Shown: positions 34,832 through 44,600 of the stretch, in pieces
Layout of the letters: every line of letters begins with the position of its first letter
How positions within the stretch are numbered: position 1 is the first letter of the stretch
Source: KACC-23026 sp963829575
GTDB lineage: Bacteria > Bacillota > Bacilli > Bacillales > Sporolactobacillaceae
Length of the DNA: 64,000 nucleotides
NCBI GenBank assembly: GCA_963829575.1
Contig: CAWHJF010000003.1
Coordinates: 62,001 to 126,000 of the forward strand
Reading direction: 5' to 3'
Notes under the pieces: model-generated
Database searches by the model: none
Told to the model about the DNA's origin: nothing
Seen by the model: the letters and a program-made list of their open reading frames with translations, nothing else
Translations under genes and position numbers: made by a program

Positions 34832-35740
34832 TTATGAATGCGCAGGTCGAAATACTTTATCCGGTTTCATCCAGTCCGGATGATCCGGATGCTTGCGGTA
34901 GAGTGCCAAGCATTGTCCGTCTTTATTGTAGACGGCAATCGGTTCATTTTTGTAGTCATTTGGAAACGGCAACCGAGCACCGTTTTGAACCCGTTCTACC
35001 ACATCCTCCATTGCCGTCCATTTTTGAAATCGCTCGAGGGCTTTTTCTATAGGGGCAAGGAGGGCTTGGACCGTTCCATTCTGCTCTGCGGCTTCGATCT
35101 CTGACAAAGTATGGCAGTCTTCTAAAGAATACCCTCCAGAGCGCGTACGCGTCAACTGATTGAGGTGTGCAGGATAACCTAGCCAGGCGCCAATCTCGAC
35201 AGCAAGTGTCCTCACATACGTACCTTTCCCACACGTCACTTCAAACGGAATGTCCGTTTCAAAAGATGCCGCCTCGCTTAAAAGTTTGATTTCATAGATT
35301 GTGACCTGCCGTTCCGGCCGCTTCACATCTTTTCCTTCTCGCGCATATTCATAAAGCTTTTTCCCATTCACTTTAACTGCCGAATACATAGGAGGGATTT
35401 GGGTAATGTCCCCCGTAAAATGCCGAAACGCGTTCAAGACCTCTGTTCGCGTGATCGATGCCGTTACAGGTTTCTCTTCAATCGTCTCTCCAGAGGCATC
35501 TTCGGTCGTGGTCGACCAACCAAGACGAATGATCCCTTTGTAGATTTTTTGTCCATCTGTTATGTATTCCGCCACACGTGTCGCATTCCCAAGACAAATG
35601 GGTAAGACACCATCTACATCCGGATCTAAGGTTCCGGTATGTCCGATCTTCTTCATTTTCAGACGTTTCCGCAGTTCATAGATCGCATCATGAGAAGTTA
35701 TCCCGTGCGGCTTATATAAAGGCATAATTCCGTTATACAT
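34832..35740 (-). CDS. truB: tRNA pseudouridine-55 synthase TruB
   Basis: Isomerises U55 in the T-loop of tRNAs. Catalytic Asp in the signature GHTGTLDPDVDGVLP; family motifs KPHGITSHD and GKGTYVRTLA are present. ATG at 35740 (MYNGIMPLYKP) with GGTGGTG five bases upstream; the frame to 35755 includes the ribosome site. 302 residues. Neighbour order rbfA-truB-ribF-rpsO is conserved in Bacilli. Confidence 0.97.
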   Translation of the reverse strand: MYNGIMPLYKPHGITSHDAIYELRKRLKMKKIGHTGTLDPDVDGVLPICLGNATRVAEYITDGQKIYKGIIRLGWSTTTEDASGETIEEKPVTASITRTEVLNAFRHFTGDITQIPPMYSAVKVNGKKLYEYAREGKDVKRPERQVTIYEIKLLSEAASFETDIPFEVTCGKGTYVRTLAVEIGAWLGYPAHLNQLTRTRSGGYSLEDCHTLSEIEAAEQNGTVQALLAPIEKALERFQKWTAMEDVVERVQNGARLPFPNDYKNEPIAVYNKDGQCLALYRKHPDHPDWMKPDKVFRPAHS

Positions 35741-35830
35741 ATTGTCACCACCCACTAAAATCGACCGGTTTACATAGAGAAAGGATAGACCATTGTCTAT
35801 CCTTCTCTAAAACGGTATAAGTCATCCGAA

Positions 35831-36178
35831 TTAATCCGGACGTTCGAGATCATGTAATAATTTGTTAATTCGATTACCGTATTCAATGGATTCATCGATC
35901 ATAAACTTCAATTCTGGGGTTTTTCGGAGTCGAATGCGCTGACCGATTTCGGTCCGAATAAAGCCTTTTGCTTTGTTTAACCCTTCGAGCGAATCGGCTT
36001 TTTTGTTTTCGTCTCCTAAAACGGTAATATACACCGTTGCCTGCTGAAGATCTCCTGTCACATCCACACCCGTCACAGTGACAAAACCAATTCGTGGGTC
36101 TTTAATTCGGTTCGAAATAATATCGGTCATTTCCTTCTTCATTTGTTCTCCAACCCGATGTGCACGAACATTTGCCAT
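35831..36178 (-). CDS. rbfA: 30S ribosome-binding factor RbfA
   Basis: 115-residue KH-like small-subunit maturation and cold-adaptation factor. Contains RVGEQMKKEMTDII, DPRIGFVTVTGVDVTGDLQ and the C-terminal LKFMIDESIEYGNRIN. Lies between ylxP and truB. Confidence 0.97.
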   Translation of the reverse strand: MANVRAHRVGEQMKKEMTDIISNRIKDPRIGFVTVTGVDVTGDLQQATVYITVLGDENKKADSLEGLNKAKGFIRTEIGQRIRLRKTPELKFMIDESIEYGNRINKLLHDLERPD

Positions 36179-36259
36179 AAATCAATCACACCTCATTTAA
36201 CAGTCTCCCCTTGAAAAGAGCGGTACATGCGCATTCAAGAGGTTGAATTGATCAGCCGT

Positions 36260-36541
36260 CTAAAGCCACTCATAGAGCGTGTCAGCTCTTTCAATTTCAG
36301 GGTGTTGGTCAATAAGCGCTAATGCGGCGTTCAATTCGTTTTCGACAACCTTCTTTGAGGAGGAGACCGCAACAAACGCAAATTTGGTTCGCTGCCACTG
36401 ATCTTGAAAGTCCACTTCACTCGCAGAGAGATTATATTTTTGTCTTGCGCGTGTCAGAATGCTCTGAAGCACCGAGCGTTTATCTTTTAACGAATGGGCG
36501 TCATAGAGCAAACACTCACAGGTCACAAGACCAATAATCAA
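36260..36541 (-). CDS. ylxP: YlxP-like DUF503 protein
   Basis: 93-residue ferredoxin-like-fold protein, unknown role, linked by position to ribosome biogenesis. It has the family pattern LVTCECLLYDAHSLKDKR and the repeat-like KFAFVAVSSSKKVVENEL. Start is TTG, overlapping the infB stop by four bases (TTGA), so it is translated by coupling to infB. Confidence 0.93.
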   Translation of the reverse strand: MIIGLVTCECLLYDAHSLKDKRSVLQSILTRARQKYNLSASEVDFQDQWQRTKFAFVAVSSSKKVVENELNAALALIDQHPEIERADTLYEWL

Positions 36542-38868
36542 CGCTTAATCTCTTCCATCACAAACGCTTCTAAAGAGTCGCCTTCTTTAAGATCATTAAA
36601 GTTTTCAAGCGTAATCCCACACTCATACCCTGTTGCCACTTCTCGGACATCATCTTTAAAACGTTTAAGTGTGTCGACTTTCCCTTCATAAATGACGATG
36701 CCATCACGAATGAGACGGATTCCGGCATCACGAGACACCTTACCTTCCGTTACGTAACAACCCGCGATCGTTCCAACTTTAGATACCTTAAAGGTCGTTC
36801 GAACTTCGACTTGGCCAATCACTTTTTCACGGAATTCAGGATCGAGCATCCCTTTCATAGCGGCTTCCATTTCATCAATCGCATCATAAATGACGCGATA
36901 TAAACGGATATCCACTTTTTCGGATTCGGCAACTTTCTTAGCATTCACATCTGGTCGAACGTTAAATCCGATGATGATCGCATTCGAAGCGGAAGCTAAA
37001 ATGACGTCCGATTCGGTAATAGCACCTGCACCCGTATGAATGATGTTCACTCGAGCGCCTTCCACCTCAATTTTTTGTAAGGATCCGGCCAAAGCCTCAA
37101 CCGATCCTTGCACGTCTGCTTTGACAATCACATTAAGGTCCTTAATGTTTCCTTCTTTGATCTTCTCAAACAAGTCATCTAAGCTAACTTTAGTGGTCGA
37201 ATGACGGTCAGCCACAATTTGTTTCTCAGCACGTGCTCCACCAACTTGACGCGCTGTTTTTTCATCTTCAAAAACAACAAACTGATCGCCCGCATGAGGG
37301 ACTTCATTTAAACCTGTGATTTCAACCGGTGTAGAAGGACCAGCTGACGTCACGCGACGACCCATATCGTTTACCATGGCGCGAACGCGGCCAAACACAT
37401 TTCCGACAACGATTGGATCCCCTACGTTTAACGTTCCGTTCTGGACAAGTAGAGTCGCTACAGCGCCTCGGCCTTTGTCAAGTTCCGCTTCTACAACAGA
37501 TCCCGTTGCAAGTTGCCCAGGATTCGCTTTATATTCTTCAACTTCAGACACAAGTGTAATCATTTCAAGAAGATCATCAATGCCATCGCCAGCTAAAGCG
37601 GAGAGTTTAACAAAAATCGTGTCTCCACCCCAGTCTTCTGGGATCAAACCATGTTCTGTTAGCTCTTGCATGACACGATCAGGATTGGCGCCTTCTTTAT
37701 CCATTTTGTTAACCGCAACAATAATAGGCACTTCAGCTGCTTTGGCATGGTTAACGGCTTCAACGGTTTGTGGCATAACGCCATCATCTGCTGCCACGAC
37801 CAGAATTGTGATATCGGTAATCTGGGCACCACGCGCTCTCATTGTGGTAAACGCGGCATGTCCGGGTGTATCAAGGAAGGTAATTTTCTTGCCATTATGA
37901 ACGACTTGATAGGCACCAATATGCTGCGTGATCCCGCCAGCTTCGCCTGCCGTAACTTTTGTGTTACGAATCGAATCGAGCAACGTTGTTTTACCGTGGT
38001 CAACGTGACCCATAATCGTAACAACTGGCGGACGAACTTCAGCGGTCCCTTCATCAAGTCCTTCAATATATTCGTCAAGAGACGTTTTGTCAACAATGAC
38101 TTCTTCCTCAACTTTAACACCATACTCAGTCGCAATTAACTCGATCGTATCTTTATCAATCTCTTGGTTTTTGGTTGCCATAACACCCAATAGAAAGAGC
38201 TTCTTAATGATTTCCGAAGATTCACGGCCTAATTTTTCAGCTAGGCCACTGACAAGAAGAGAACCGTTAATGGTAATTTTTTCTGGTAGCGGCTTTTGTT
38301 GTTTTGGTTGGTTGGAATTCCCGCCTCTACGACGTTTTCCGCCACCTCTTCGATTATTAAACGAATCGTTTGAATTTCTTGAATTACGTCGATTCGGACG
38401 ACCACCCGTATTCTCATTATCTTTCTGATCATGGCTTCGATTTTGGCTCTTTGCTTGAGGATTGGCTTTCCTATTTGGTTGTGGTTGGATTGGTGAATTT
38501 GTTGTATTCTTTTTTTCTGCCACTGGTTTCTGTCCTTTATTTTGAGTTATGGAACTTGGTCGATCGTTTTGTCTACGTTCTTGTCCTGCTCCCCCAGACG
38601 ACGCGCCGCGCTGCTGAGCATTTCGATTTGAGTTCGCCCCGGGACGACGTGCTTCGCTGCTTCGCCCATTTCCACGTTGTTCACCCGACGGTTTTGAAGC
38701 TGGCTTCGCGTTCGAACCTAATTTTTGATTCAATTTTTGAACGGAACCCTCTTCAATCACGGCCATATGGCTGGAAACAGATTCTCCCATTCCTTCTAAC
38801 ATTTCGATGACAGTTTTGCTCGAAATGTTTTTTTCTTTAGCGTACTCATATACTCGCATTTTACTCAT
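36538..38868 (-). CDS. infB: Translation initiation factor IF-2
   Basis: GTPase that places fMet-tRNA on the 30S subunit. 776 residues: N-terminal IF2N helix region (MSKMRVYEYAKEKNISS), a low-complexity Asn/Arg/Gly/Gln/Lys-rich linker (about 50-195), second IF2N, then the G domain with GHVDHGKTTLLD, DTPGHAAF and NKMD, followed by domains II to IV. The linker is basic and repetitive and is poorly conserved between species. Confidence 0.99.
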   Translation of the reverse strand: MSKMRVYEYAKEKNISSKTVIEMLEGMGESVSSHMAVIEEGSVQKLNQKLGSNAKPASKPSGEQRGNGRSSEARRPGANSNRNAQQRGASSGGAGQERRQNDRPSSITQNKGQKPVAEKKNTTNSPIQPQPNRKANPQAKSQNRSHDQKDNENTGGRPNRRNSRNSNDSFNNRRGGGKRRRGGNSNQPKQQKPLPEKITINGSLLVSGLAEKLGRESSEIIKKLFLLGVMATKNQEIDKDTIELIATEYGVKVEEEVIVDKTSLDEYIEGLDEGTAEVRPPVVTIMGHVDHGKTTLLDSIRNTKVTAGEAGGITQHIGAYQVVHNGKKITFLDTPGHAAFTTMRARGAQITDITILVVAADDGVMPQTVEAVNHAKAAEVPIIVAVNKMDKEGANPDRVMQELTEHGLIPEDWGGDTIFVKLSALAGDGIDDLLEMITLVSEVEEYKANPGQLATGSVVEAELDKGRGAVATLLVQNGTLNVGDPIVVGNVFGRVRAMVNDMGRRVTSAGPSTPVEITGLNEVPHAGDQFVVFEDEKTARQVGGARAEKQIVADRHSTTKVSLDDLFEKIKEGNIKDLNVIVKADVQGSVEALAGSLQKIEVEGARVNIIHTGAGAITESDVILASASNAIIIGFNVRPDVNAKKVAESEKVDIRLYRVIYDAIDEMEAAMKGMLDPEFREKVIGQVEVRTTFKVSKVGTIAGCYVTEGKVSRDAGIRLIRDGIVIYEGKVDTLKRFKDDVREVATGYECGITLENFNDLKEGDSLEAFVMEEIKR

Positions 38869-38872
38869 TCGT

Positions 38873-39196
38873 TCACCCCCGATTGTATTGATCGATCAGA
38901 ACACCTAACTTTTCTCCAAATCCACGGTCCGTAATAGCCACACACACACGTTCTGCTTTTCCAATGGCCCGACCCAGAGTTTCTCGATCAGGAACCTCTT
39001 TGACCGGGACCTTGTAATGCGCGCATTTATCTAAAATAGTTTTATGTGTCCGTGGTGAAGCATCTTGAGAAAGAATCACCAAGACCGCTTTATTCTGGCG
39101 GACGGACTGAACCACCATTTCTTCACCAGAAATAACTTTTCTTGCTCGCGTCGCTAATCCTAAAAATGACGTCCATTTTTTTGCATCATTTTCCAC
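38873..39196 (-). CDS. ylxQ: YlxQ, L7Ae-family K-turn-binding protein
   Basis: 107-residue ribosomal L7Ae/L30e-like protein that in relatives binds RNA kink-turns. Contains FLGLATRARKVISGEE and LVILSQDASPRTHK. GTG at 39196 is chosen because GGAGG sits nine bases upstream; a GTG at 39205 lies inside that site. It overlaps the 3' end of ylxR. Confidence 0.93.
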   Translation of the reverse strand: MENDAKKWTSFLGLATRARKVISGEEMVVQSVRQNKAVLVILSQDASPRTHKTILDKCAHYKVPVKEVPDRETLGRAIGKAERVCVAITDRGFGEKLGVLIDQYNRG

Positions 39197-39464
39197 TTTG
39201 TGCACCCTCCACTAGATCTCTTAGGGAAGCAAACACACTGGAATCAACGGATGTTTTGAGCTGCTTTCCAAGAATATTTTTGGCTTCAGCTAAGTCAATA
39301 CAGGCTGCGTTTAAACAGAGATAAGCTCCTCTTCCATTCAGCCTTCCAGAAGGGTCGACGGAAACCGTGCCCTCAGGAGAACGCACAATCCGAATGAGTT
39401 CTTTTTTTTCTTTGTTTTCCTGACAAGCGACGCATTTTCTCATTGGAATTTTCCGCTGCTTCAT
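39186..39464 (-). CDS. ylxR: YlxR/RnpM RNA-binding protein (DUF448)
   Basis: 92-residue RNA-binding protein between nusA and ylxQ; in B. subtilis recently described as an RNase P modulator (RnpM). Zinc-free family pattern RKCVACQENKEKKELIRI and the signature GRLNGRGAYLC. The gene ends inside the start of ylxQ (overlap of 11 bases). Confidence 0.94.
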   Translation of the reverse strand: MKQRKIPMRKCVACQENKEKKELIRIVRSPEGTVSVDPSGRLNGRGAYLCLNAACIDLAEAKNILGKQLKTSVDSSVFASLRDLVEGAQSGK

Positions 39465-39502
39465 CTCAAACCACCACCTTTGGTCTTACAAAATCCGAAA
39501 AA

Positions 39503-40645
39503 TCACAGTTCAAATTCCTCAGTCTCTCCATCTTCAAGCAATGGCTCTTCCTCTACTTCAAATTCTTCTTCTTCATTAGATAGGACACGATTTGGATCAA
39601 GGAGCCCCATTTCCTCGGCTTCGGATTCACTTTTAATATCAATCTTCCAACCTGTCAACTTTGCTGCAAGACGTGCGTTTTGTCCACGTTTTCCAATTGC
39701 AAGTGACAATTGATAATCTGGAACAATAACCGTTGTCGCTTTGTCCTCTTCTCTAACAAGAACTTCAACCACTTTTGAAGGGCTTAAGGCGTTGGCGACA
39801 TATTCCACAGGATCTTCAGACCAGCGGACAATATCAATTTTTTCTCCCTTAAGTTCATCCACAATCGCTTGGACGCGCGTCCCTTTTTGACCCACACAAG
39901 ATCCAACTGGATCGACTTCAGGATCGACTGCATAGACTGCAATTTTAGAACGTTCACCCGCTTCACGAGAAATCGATTTGATTTCAACGGTACCATCATA
40001 GATTTCTGGAACTTCGAGTTCAAACAAACGCTTAAGGAGACCAGGATGCGTTCTAGATACCATTACGGATGGGCCTTTAGATGTATTTTCAACCTTGGTT
40101 AAAAAGACTTTAATCCGATCATGTGTGTGATACGTTTCATTTGGCATTTGTTCCGAAGTTGGAAGAAGTGCCTCCACTCGGCCTAAATCAACATAAATAA
40201 AACGATGATCTTGGCGTTGAACAATGCCTGTCATAATGTCTTCTTCGCGATCAATAAACTCATTATAAATTACTCCGCGTTCTGCTTCCCTTACCCTCTG
40301 TGTCACAACTTGCTTAGCAGTTTGAGCGGCAATCCGTCCGAAATTCCGTGGCGTCACTTCCTCTTCATACACATCGCCAACTTCATATTGAGGATTAATG
40401 TTCTTCGCGTCCTCAATTGAAAGCTGAAGTCTTGTATCTTCCACTTCTTCCACAATTTCTTTCTGCGCTAAAACTTTAAATTGGCCCGTTGAATCATTTA
40501 GGTCAACTCGCACGTTTTGGGCTTGATTAAAATTTCTTTTATAAGCAGATATAAGCGCTGCTTCTAACGCTTCAAGGATAATTTCCTTTTTGATTCCCTT
40601 GTCTTTTTCAAGGGCTGTTAAGGCATCTAGAAGATCATTGCTCAT
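39503..40645 (-). CDS. nusA: Transcription termination/antitermination factor NusA
   Basis: RNA polymerase-bound pausing and termination factor. 380 residues: N-terminal polymerase-binding domain (about 1-125), S1 domain, KH1 and KH2 (VGQKGTRVQAI and GKRGQNARLAA), and a short acidic Glu-rich tail. ATG at 40645 (MSNDLLDAL) with GGGGAG upstream. The leader contains a 12 bp palindrome. Confidence 0.98.
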   Translation of the reverse strand: MSNDLLDALTALEKDKGIKKEIILEALEAALISAYKRNFNQAQNVRVDLNDSTGQFKVLAQKEIVEEVEDTRLQLSIEDAKNINPQYEVGDVYEEEVTPRNFGRIAAQTAKQVVTQRVREAERGVIYNEFIDREEDIMTGIVQRQDHRFIYVDLGRVEALLPTSEQMPNETYHTHDRIKVFLTKVENTSKGPSVMVSRTHPGLLKRLFELEVPEIYDGTVEIKSISREAGERSKIAVYAVDPEVDPVGSCVGQKGTRVQAIVDELKGEKIDIVRWSEDPVEYVANALSPSKVVEVLVREEDKATTVIVPDYQLSLAIGKRGQNARLAAKLTGWKIDIKSESEAEEMGLLDPNRVLSNEEEEFEVEEEPLLEDGETEEFEL

Positions 40646-40753
40646 TTTTTTCTCCCCTTTCAATTTACCCTCAAAACAAAGAACTCGAAACGCATTCCTA
40701 ACGTATAAGGTAAGTTAAGTTTGATCCGATTTTTCTGTTTTATATATAGTGGG

Positions 40754-40765
40754 ACCACAAGTGGT
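40754..40765. repeat. Perfect 12 bp palindrome in the rimP-nusA gap
   Basis: ACCACAAGTGGT, flanked by partly symmetric GTGGG/GTGTG, in the 160-base gap between rimP and nusA. It could form a small hairpin in the transcript or be a protein site; no known factor assigned. Confidence 0.5.
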
Positions 40766-40808
40766 GTGATTTCATCTATTTATAATGGTTTAACAAGATC
40801 AAGTTAAG

Positions 40809-41279
40809 TTAAAAGATCACTGCAAGTCGTGCGCTTGCAATTTTTTCAAAAGGGATCTCAACCGATTTGGTTTGGGTTTTAATTTTATAATCGATCAACA
40901 TTCGATCATCCCTTACCTCTTTTAAAACGCCCTCAAAAACCTTCTGCTTATCAATCATTTCATACGTGGTCACGCGAACATTTTTTCCTACTGCCTTATG
41001 ATAATCGCTCTCATTTTTGAGCGGGCGCTCTGCGCCAGGAGAGGATACCTCTAAAAAGTAAGGATCCTTAATCGGGTCACGCGCATCGAGTTCCTCGCCC
41101 AACTGTTCGCTGACACGCGAGCACATATCAAGGTCGACTCCTACAGGGGAATCAATAAAAACACGCAAAAACATGTTTTTTCCTTCTTTGACATATTCCA
41201 CATCCACCAGTTCTAGATCCAAAGCTTCTACAATAGGGGTGCACAGTTCGGTGGCTAGTTCAACGATTTTTCCTGCCAA
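40809..41279 (-). CDS. rimP: Ribosome maturation factor RimP
   Basis: 156-residue 30S assembly factor. Motifs GVDLDMCSRVSEQLGEEL and YFLEVSSPGAERPL are diagnostic. TTG start with GGAGGAACGACCAC before it. First gene of the nusA-infB operon, downstream of the polC terminator. Confidence 0.96.
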   Translation of the reverse strand: MAGKIVELATELCTPIVEALDLELVDVEYVKEGKNMFLRVFIDSPVGVDLDMCSRVSEQLGEELDARDPIKDPYFLEVSSPGAERPLKNESDYHKAVGKNVRVTTYEMIDKQKVFEGVLKEVRDDRMLIDYKIKTQTKSVEIPFEKIASARLAVIF

Positions 41280-41384
41280 GTGGTCGTTCCTCCTTACTAA
41301 ATGCTGTTCATCTGTTTCATCAGGGCGATTGTCTGTTCTTGTCCAACTTCTTATGTATACCTAAGAATAGGGAAAATGAATCCA

Positions 41385-41413
41385 ATAATTGGGCACAGGT
41401 CTAGTATTGCCAA
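41385..41413 (-). promoter_or_regulatory. Possible sigma-A promoter of the rimP-nusA-infB operon
   Basis: Minus strand TTGGCA (41408-41413), 17 bases, AATTAT (41385-41390), about 110 bases before rimP. It is the best-spaced pair in the 41280-41457 stretch but imperfect at -10. Confidence 0.4.
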
Positions 41414-41457
41414 AGATCTAGCCTCTTTTACTCACTAAAAATTTCGGCCTAGTAAAA

Positions 41458-41486
41458 CGAAAGAGTGGGAGATTCCCACTCTTTTT
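41458..41486 (-). terminator. Intrinsic terminator after polC
   Basis: AAAGAGTGGGA / TCCCACTCTTT, 11 bp with a three-base loop. The tail on the minus strand is CGTTTTAC; the plus strand has a longer T-run, so it is at least partly bidirectional. Confidence 0.8.
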
Positions 41487-41547
41487 TTCGAGCTTATTCA
41501 AAAGTATTACCAAAACTAATATATCATAGCCCTACAAAACTGGCAAC

Positions 41548-41649
41548 TTATACTAGCCTACTACCTGAAACGTCAACATGAATTGCTTCATGCAGCTTAC
41601 CTGAATTTCCAATTTCTATAACATTAGATTTTGGGAAAGCAACCGTCAT
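41548..41649 (-). CDS. Short reading frame directly after polC (33 codons), unknown
   Basis: ATG immediately follows the polC stop (TAAATG). The 33 codons look coding-like in composition (central residues VIEIGNSGKLHEAIHVD) and end well before the terminator. There is no ribosome site, so translation would depend on coupling to polC. It may be a tiny protein, or the remnant of a lost gene. No family recognised. Confidence 0.25.
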   Translation of the reverse strand: MTVAFPKSNVIEIGNSGKLHEAIHVDVSGSRLV

Positions 41650-44600
41650 TTAAAACAACGAAAGCTGGTTGGCGTCCGGTAGGCCATTTAGACAGCCGTG
41701 CTGATCCAAATACTCCACAACCGTTCGTGAGAGCTTGGCTTTCTTTTGTAGATCTTCTTTCGATAAAAACTCGCCCTCTTCCCGAGATTTCACGATATTA
41801 ATCGCTGCGTTTGTTCCTACTCCTGCTAGCGCATTAAACGGCGGGATCAAACTCATTCCATCCACCACAAATTCCGTTGCTTTGGAACGGTAAAGATCAA
41901 TGGACTGGAAGGAAAACCCTCTTTGACACATCTCAAGGGCAATTTCAAGAACCGTCAACAAGTTCTTTTCTTTAGGTGACGCCTCGAGTCCTTTAGCTTC
42001 AATCTCTTCGATTTTTGCCAAAATACCTGTCGCACCGCGGCGCATGACATCAATATCGAGATCATCTGCTCGAACTGAAAAATACGTTGCATAAAAGAGA
42101 ATAGGATGATGGACTTTGAAATAAGCAATTCGAATCGCCATCAACACATAAGCTGTGGCGTGGGCTTTCGGGAACATATATTTAATCTTCAAACACGATT
42201 CAATATACCACTTTGGCACGCCATGCTCTTTCATGATGCCGACCCATTCATCGTTTAACCCTTTTCCTTTACGCACCGATTCCATAATTTTAAAAGCCAT
42301 AGAAGGATCGAGTCCCTTATGCATGAGATAGACCATAATGTCATCTCGACAACCAATTACTTCTCTTAGAACACATGTGCCATTATTAATAAGTTCCTGC
42401 GCATTTCCGAGCCACACATCTGTACCATGAGACAGACCCGAAATTTGCACAAGTTCTGCAAAACTCGTCGGTTTGGTATCCTCAAGCATCTGTCGAACAA
42501 AGCGCGTCCCAAATTCTGGAATGCCGAGCGTTCCCGTTTTACAACGGATTTGTTCCTCGGTGACACCAAGACTCTCCGTGCTACTAAAAATTTTCATAAC
42601 ATCTGGGTCCGAAGATGGAATGGTTTTGGGATCCATCCCACTCAAATCTTGAAGCATCCGAATCGCTGTTGGATCATCGTGCCCTAGAATATCAAGCTTG
42701 AGAAGGTTATCATGAATCGAATGGAAGTCAAAGTGGGTCGTGCGCCATTCAGACGACTTATCATCAGCCGGGAATTGGATAGGAGAAAAATCATAAATGT
42801 CCATGTAATCCGGTACAACAATAATTCCTCCGGGATGTTGACCAGTCGTCCGTTTAACCCCTGTAAACCCTTGGGCCAAGCGGTCGATTTCTGCTCCGCG
42901 TAAATGAAGGTTATAATCTCCCTCGTAGCCTTTGACATACCCATAAGCGGTTTTATCCGCAACCGTACCAATGGTTCCCGCACGGTACACATAATCTTCA
43001 CCAAAAAGCTCCTTGGTATAGTTATGGGCAATGGGCTGATATTCCCCTGAGAAGTTCAAATCAATATCGGGAACCTTGTCACCTTTGAAACCCAAAAAGG
43101 TTTCAAACGGAATGTCATGCCCGTCACGAACATAGGTTTCGCCACACTCTGAACACTTTTTATCAGGTAAGTCAAATCCACAGGCCACACTACCATCCAT
43201 AAACCATTCAGAATGTTGACAAGACGGACACACATAATGCGGCGGTAGTGGATTTACCTCCGTAATGGACATCATCGTCGCAACGAAGGAGGAGCCGACG
43301 GATCCACGCGAACCTACAAGATAACCATCATTAAGTGATTTGACCACAAGTTTTGCTGAGATCAAGTAAATCACTGCAAATCCATGACCAATAATACTGT
43401 TCAATTCTTTTTCAAGTCGTTTTTCAACCACTTCAGGAAGCGTGTCTCCATAACGTCGGCGCGCTTCATTATAGCTCATATCGCGCACTTCATCATCTGC
43501 ACCTTCAATTTTAGGTGTAAAAAGATCATCTTGCACGGGTTTGACGTCTTCGATTTGGTCTGCAATGACATGCGTGTTCGTCACCACGACTTGTTTGCAT
43601 CGCTCTTCACCCAAGAACGCAAATTCCTCATGCATCTCATCGGTCGTTCGGAAATGGACTGGGGGTTGCGTTTGACGATTTAACGGGTTACCTGATTGTG
43701 CTGCGATTAAGATCTTTCGATACAAATAATCATTTTCATCCAAATAATGGACGTTGCCTGTCGCCACAACCGGCTTGCCCATTTTTTCACCTAAAAGGAC
43801 GATGTTCTTGATGATTTCTCGGAGCGCCATCTCATCTGAAACCAATTCACGTTCCAAAAGATGCGGCAAAATGGACGGCGGTTGAACTTCAAGGTAATCA
43901 TAGAACTTCGCCACTTTTTCCGCTTCTTCAGCTGACTTCTGCATCATCGCCTCAAAAACGTCACCTTGTGAACAACCTGAGCCGACGATTAACCCCTCGC
44001 GATATTTTTCGAGCAAAGAACGTGGAATTCTTGGCACCCGATAAAAATGATTGAGATGTGAGAAGGACACAAGTTTGTACAAATTCTTCAGACCCGTTTG
44101 GTTTTTAGCGAGAATCGTACAGTGCGAGGGTCGAATCCGATTGACATTTCCTTTTCCCATATTGTCATTCAAATGGTCATGGCTTACGACACCTCGTTCA
44201 ATCGCGTCTTTTACCATTTTCCAAGTGAGGTAACCGGTTGCTTCTGCATCATAAATTGCTCTATGATGCTGGGTTAAGTCAATATTAAACACCTTACACA
44301 AAGTATTAAGGCGGTGATTTTTCATGTCAGGATACAGAAAACGCGCCAACTCTAGTGTATCAATAACCGGATTGTCTGCTTTTTCAAAGCCTGCTTTTTC
44401 ATATCCGGTGTTCAAGAATCCCATATCGAACTGAGCATTATGCGCAACTAAGATGCTGTCTCCAGCGAAATCGCGAAAATCGCGAAGCACATCATCGATT
44501 TCAGGCGCATTAACCACCATGTCGTCGGTGATCCCTGTCAGCTCTGTGATGGTGTGAGAGATCGGTTCATGAGGGTTGGAAAACCGCTCAAACCGGTCAA

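Noticed and set aside
37316..37900. 194-codon plus-strand reading frame inside infB
   Set aside because: It is a shadow of the infB G-domain codons on the other strand, with no family resemblance.
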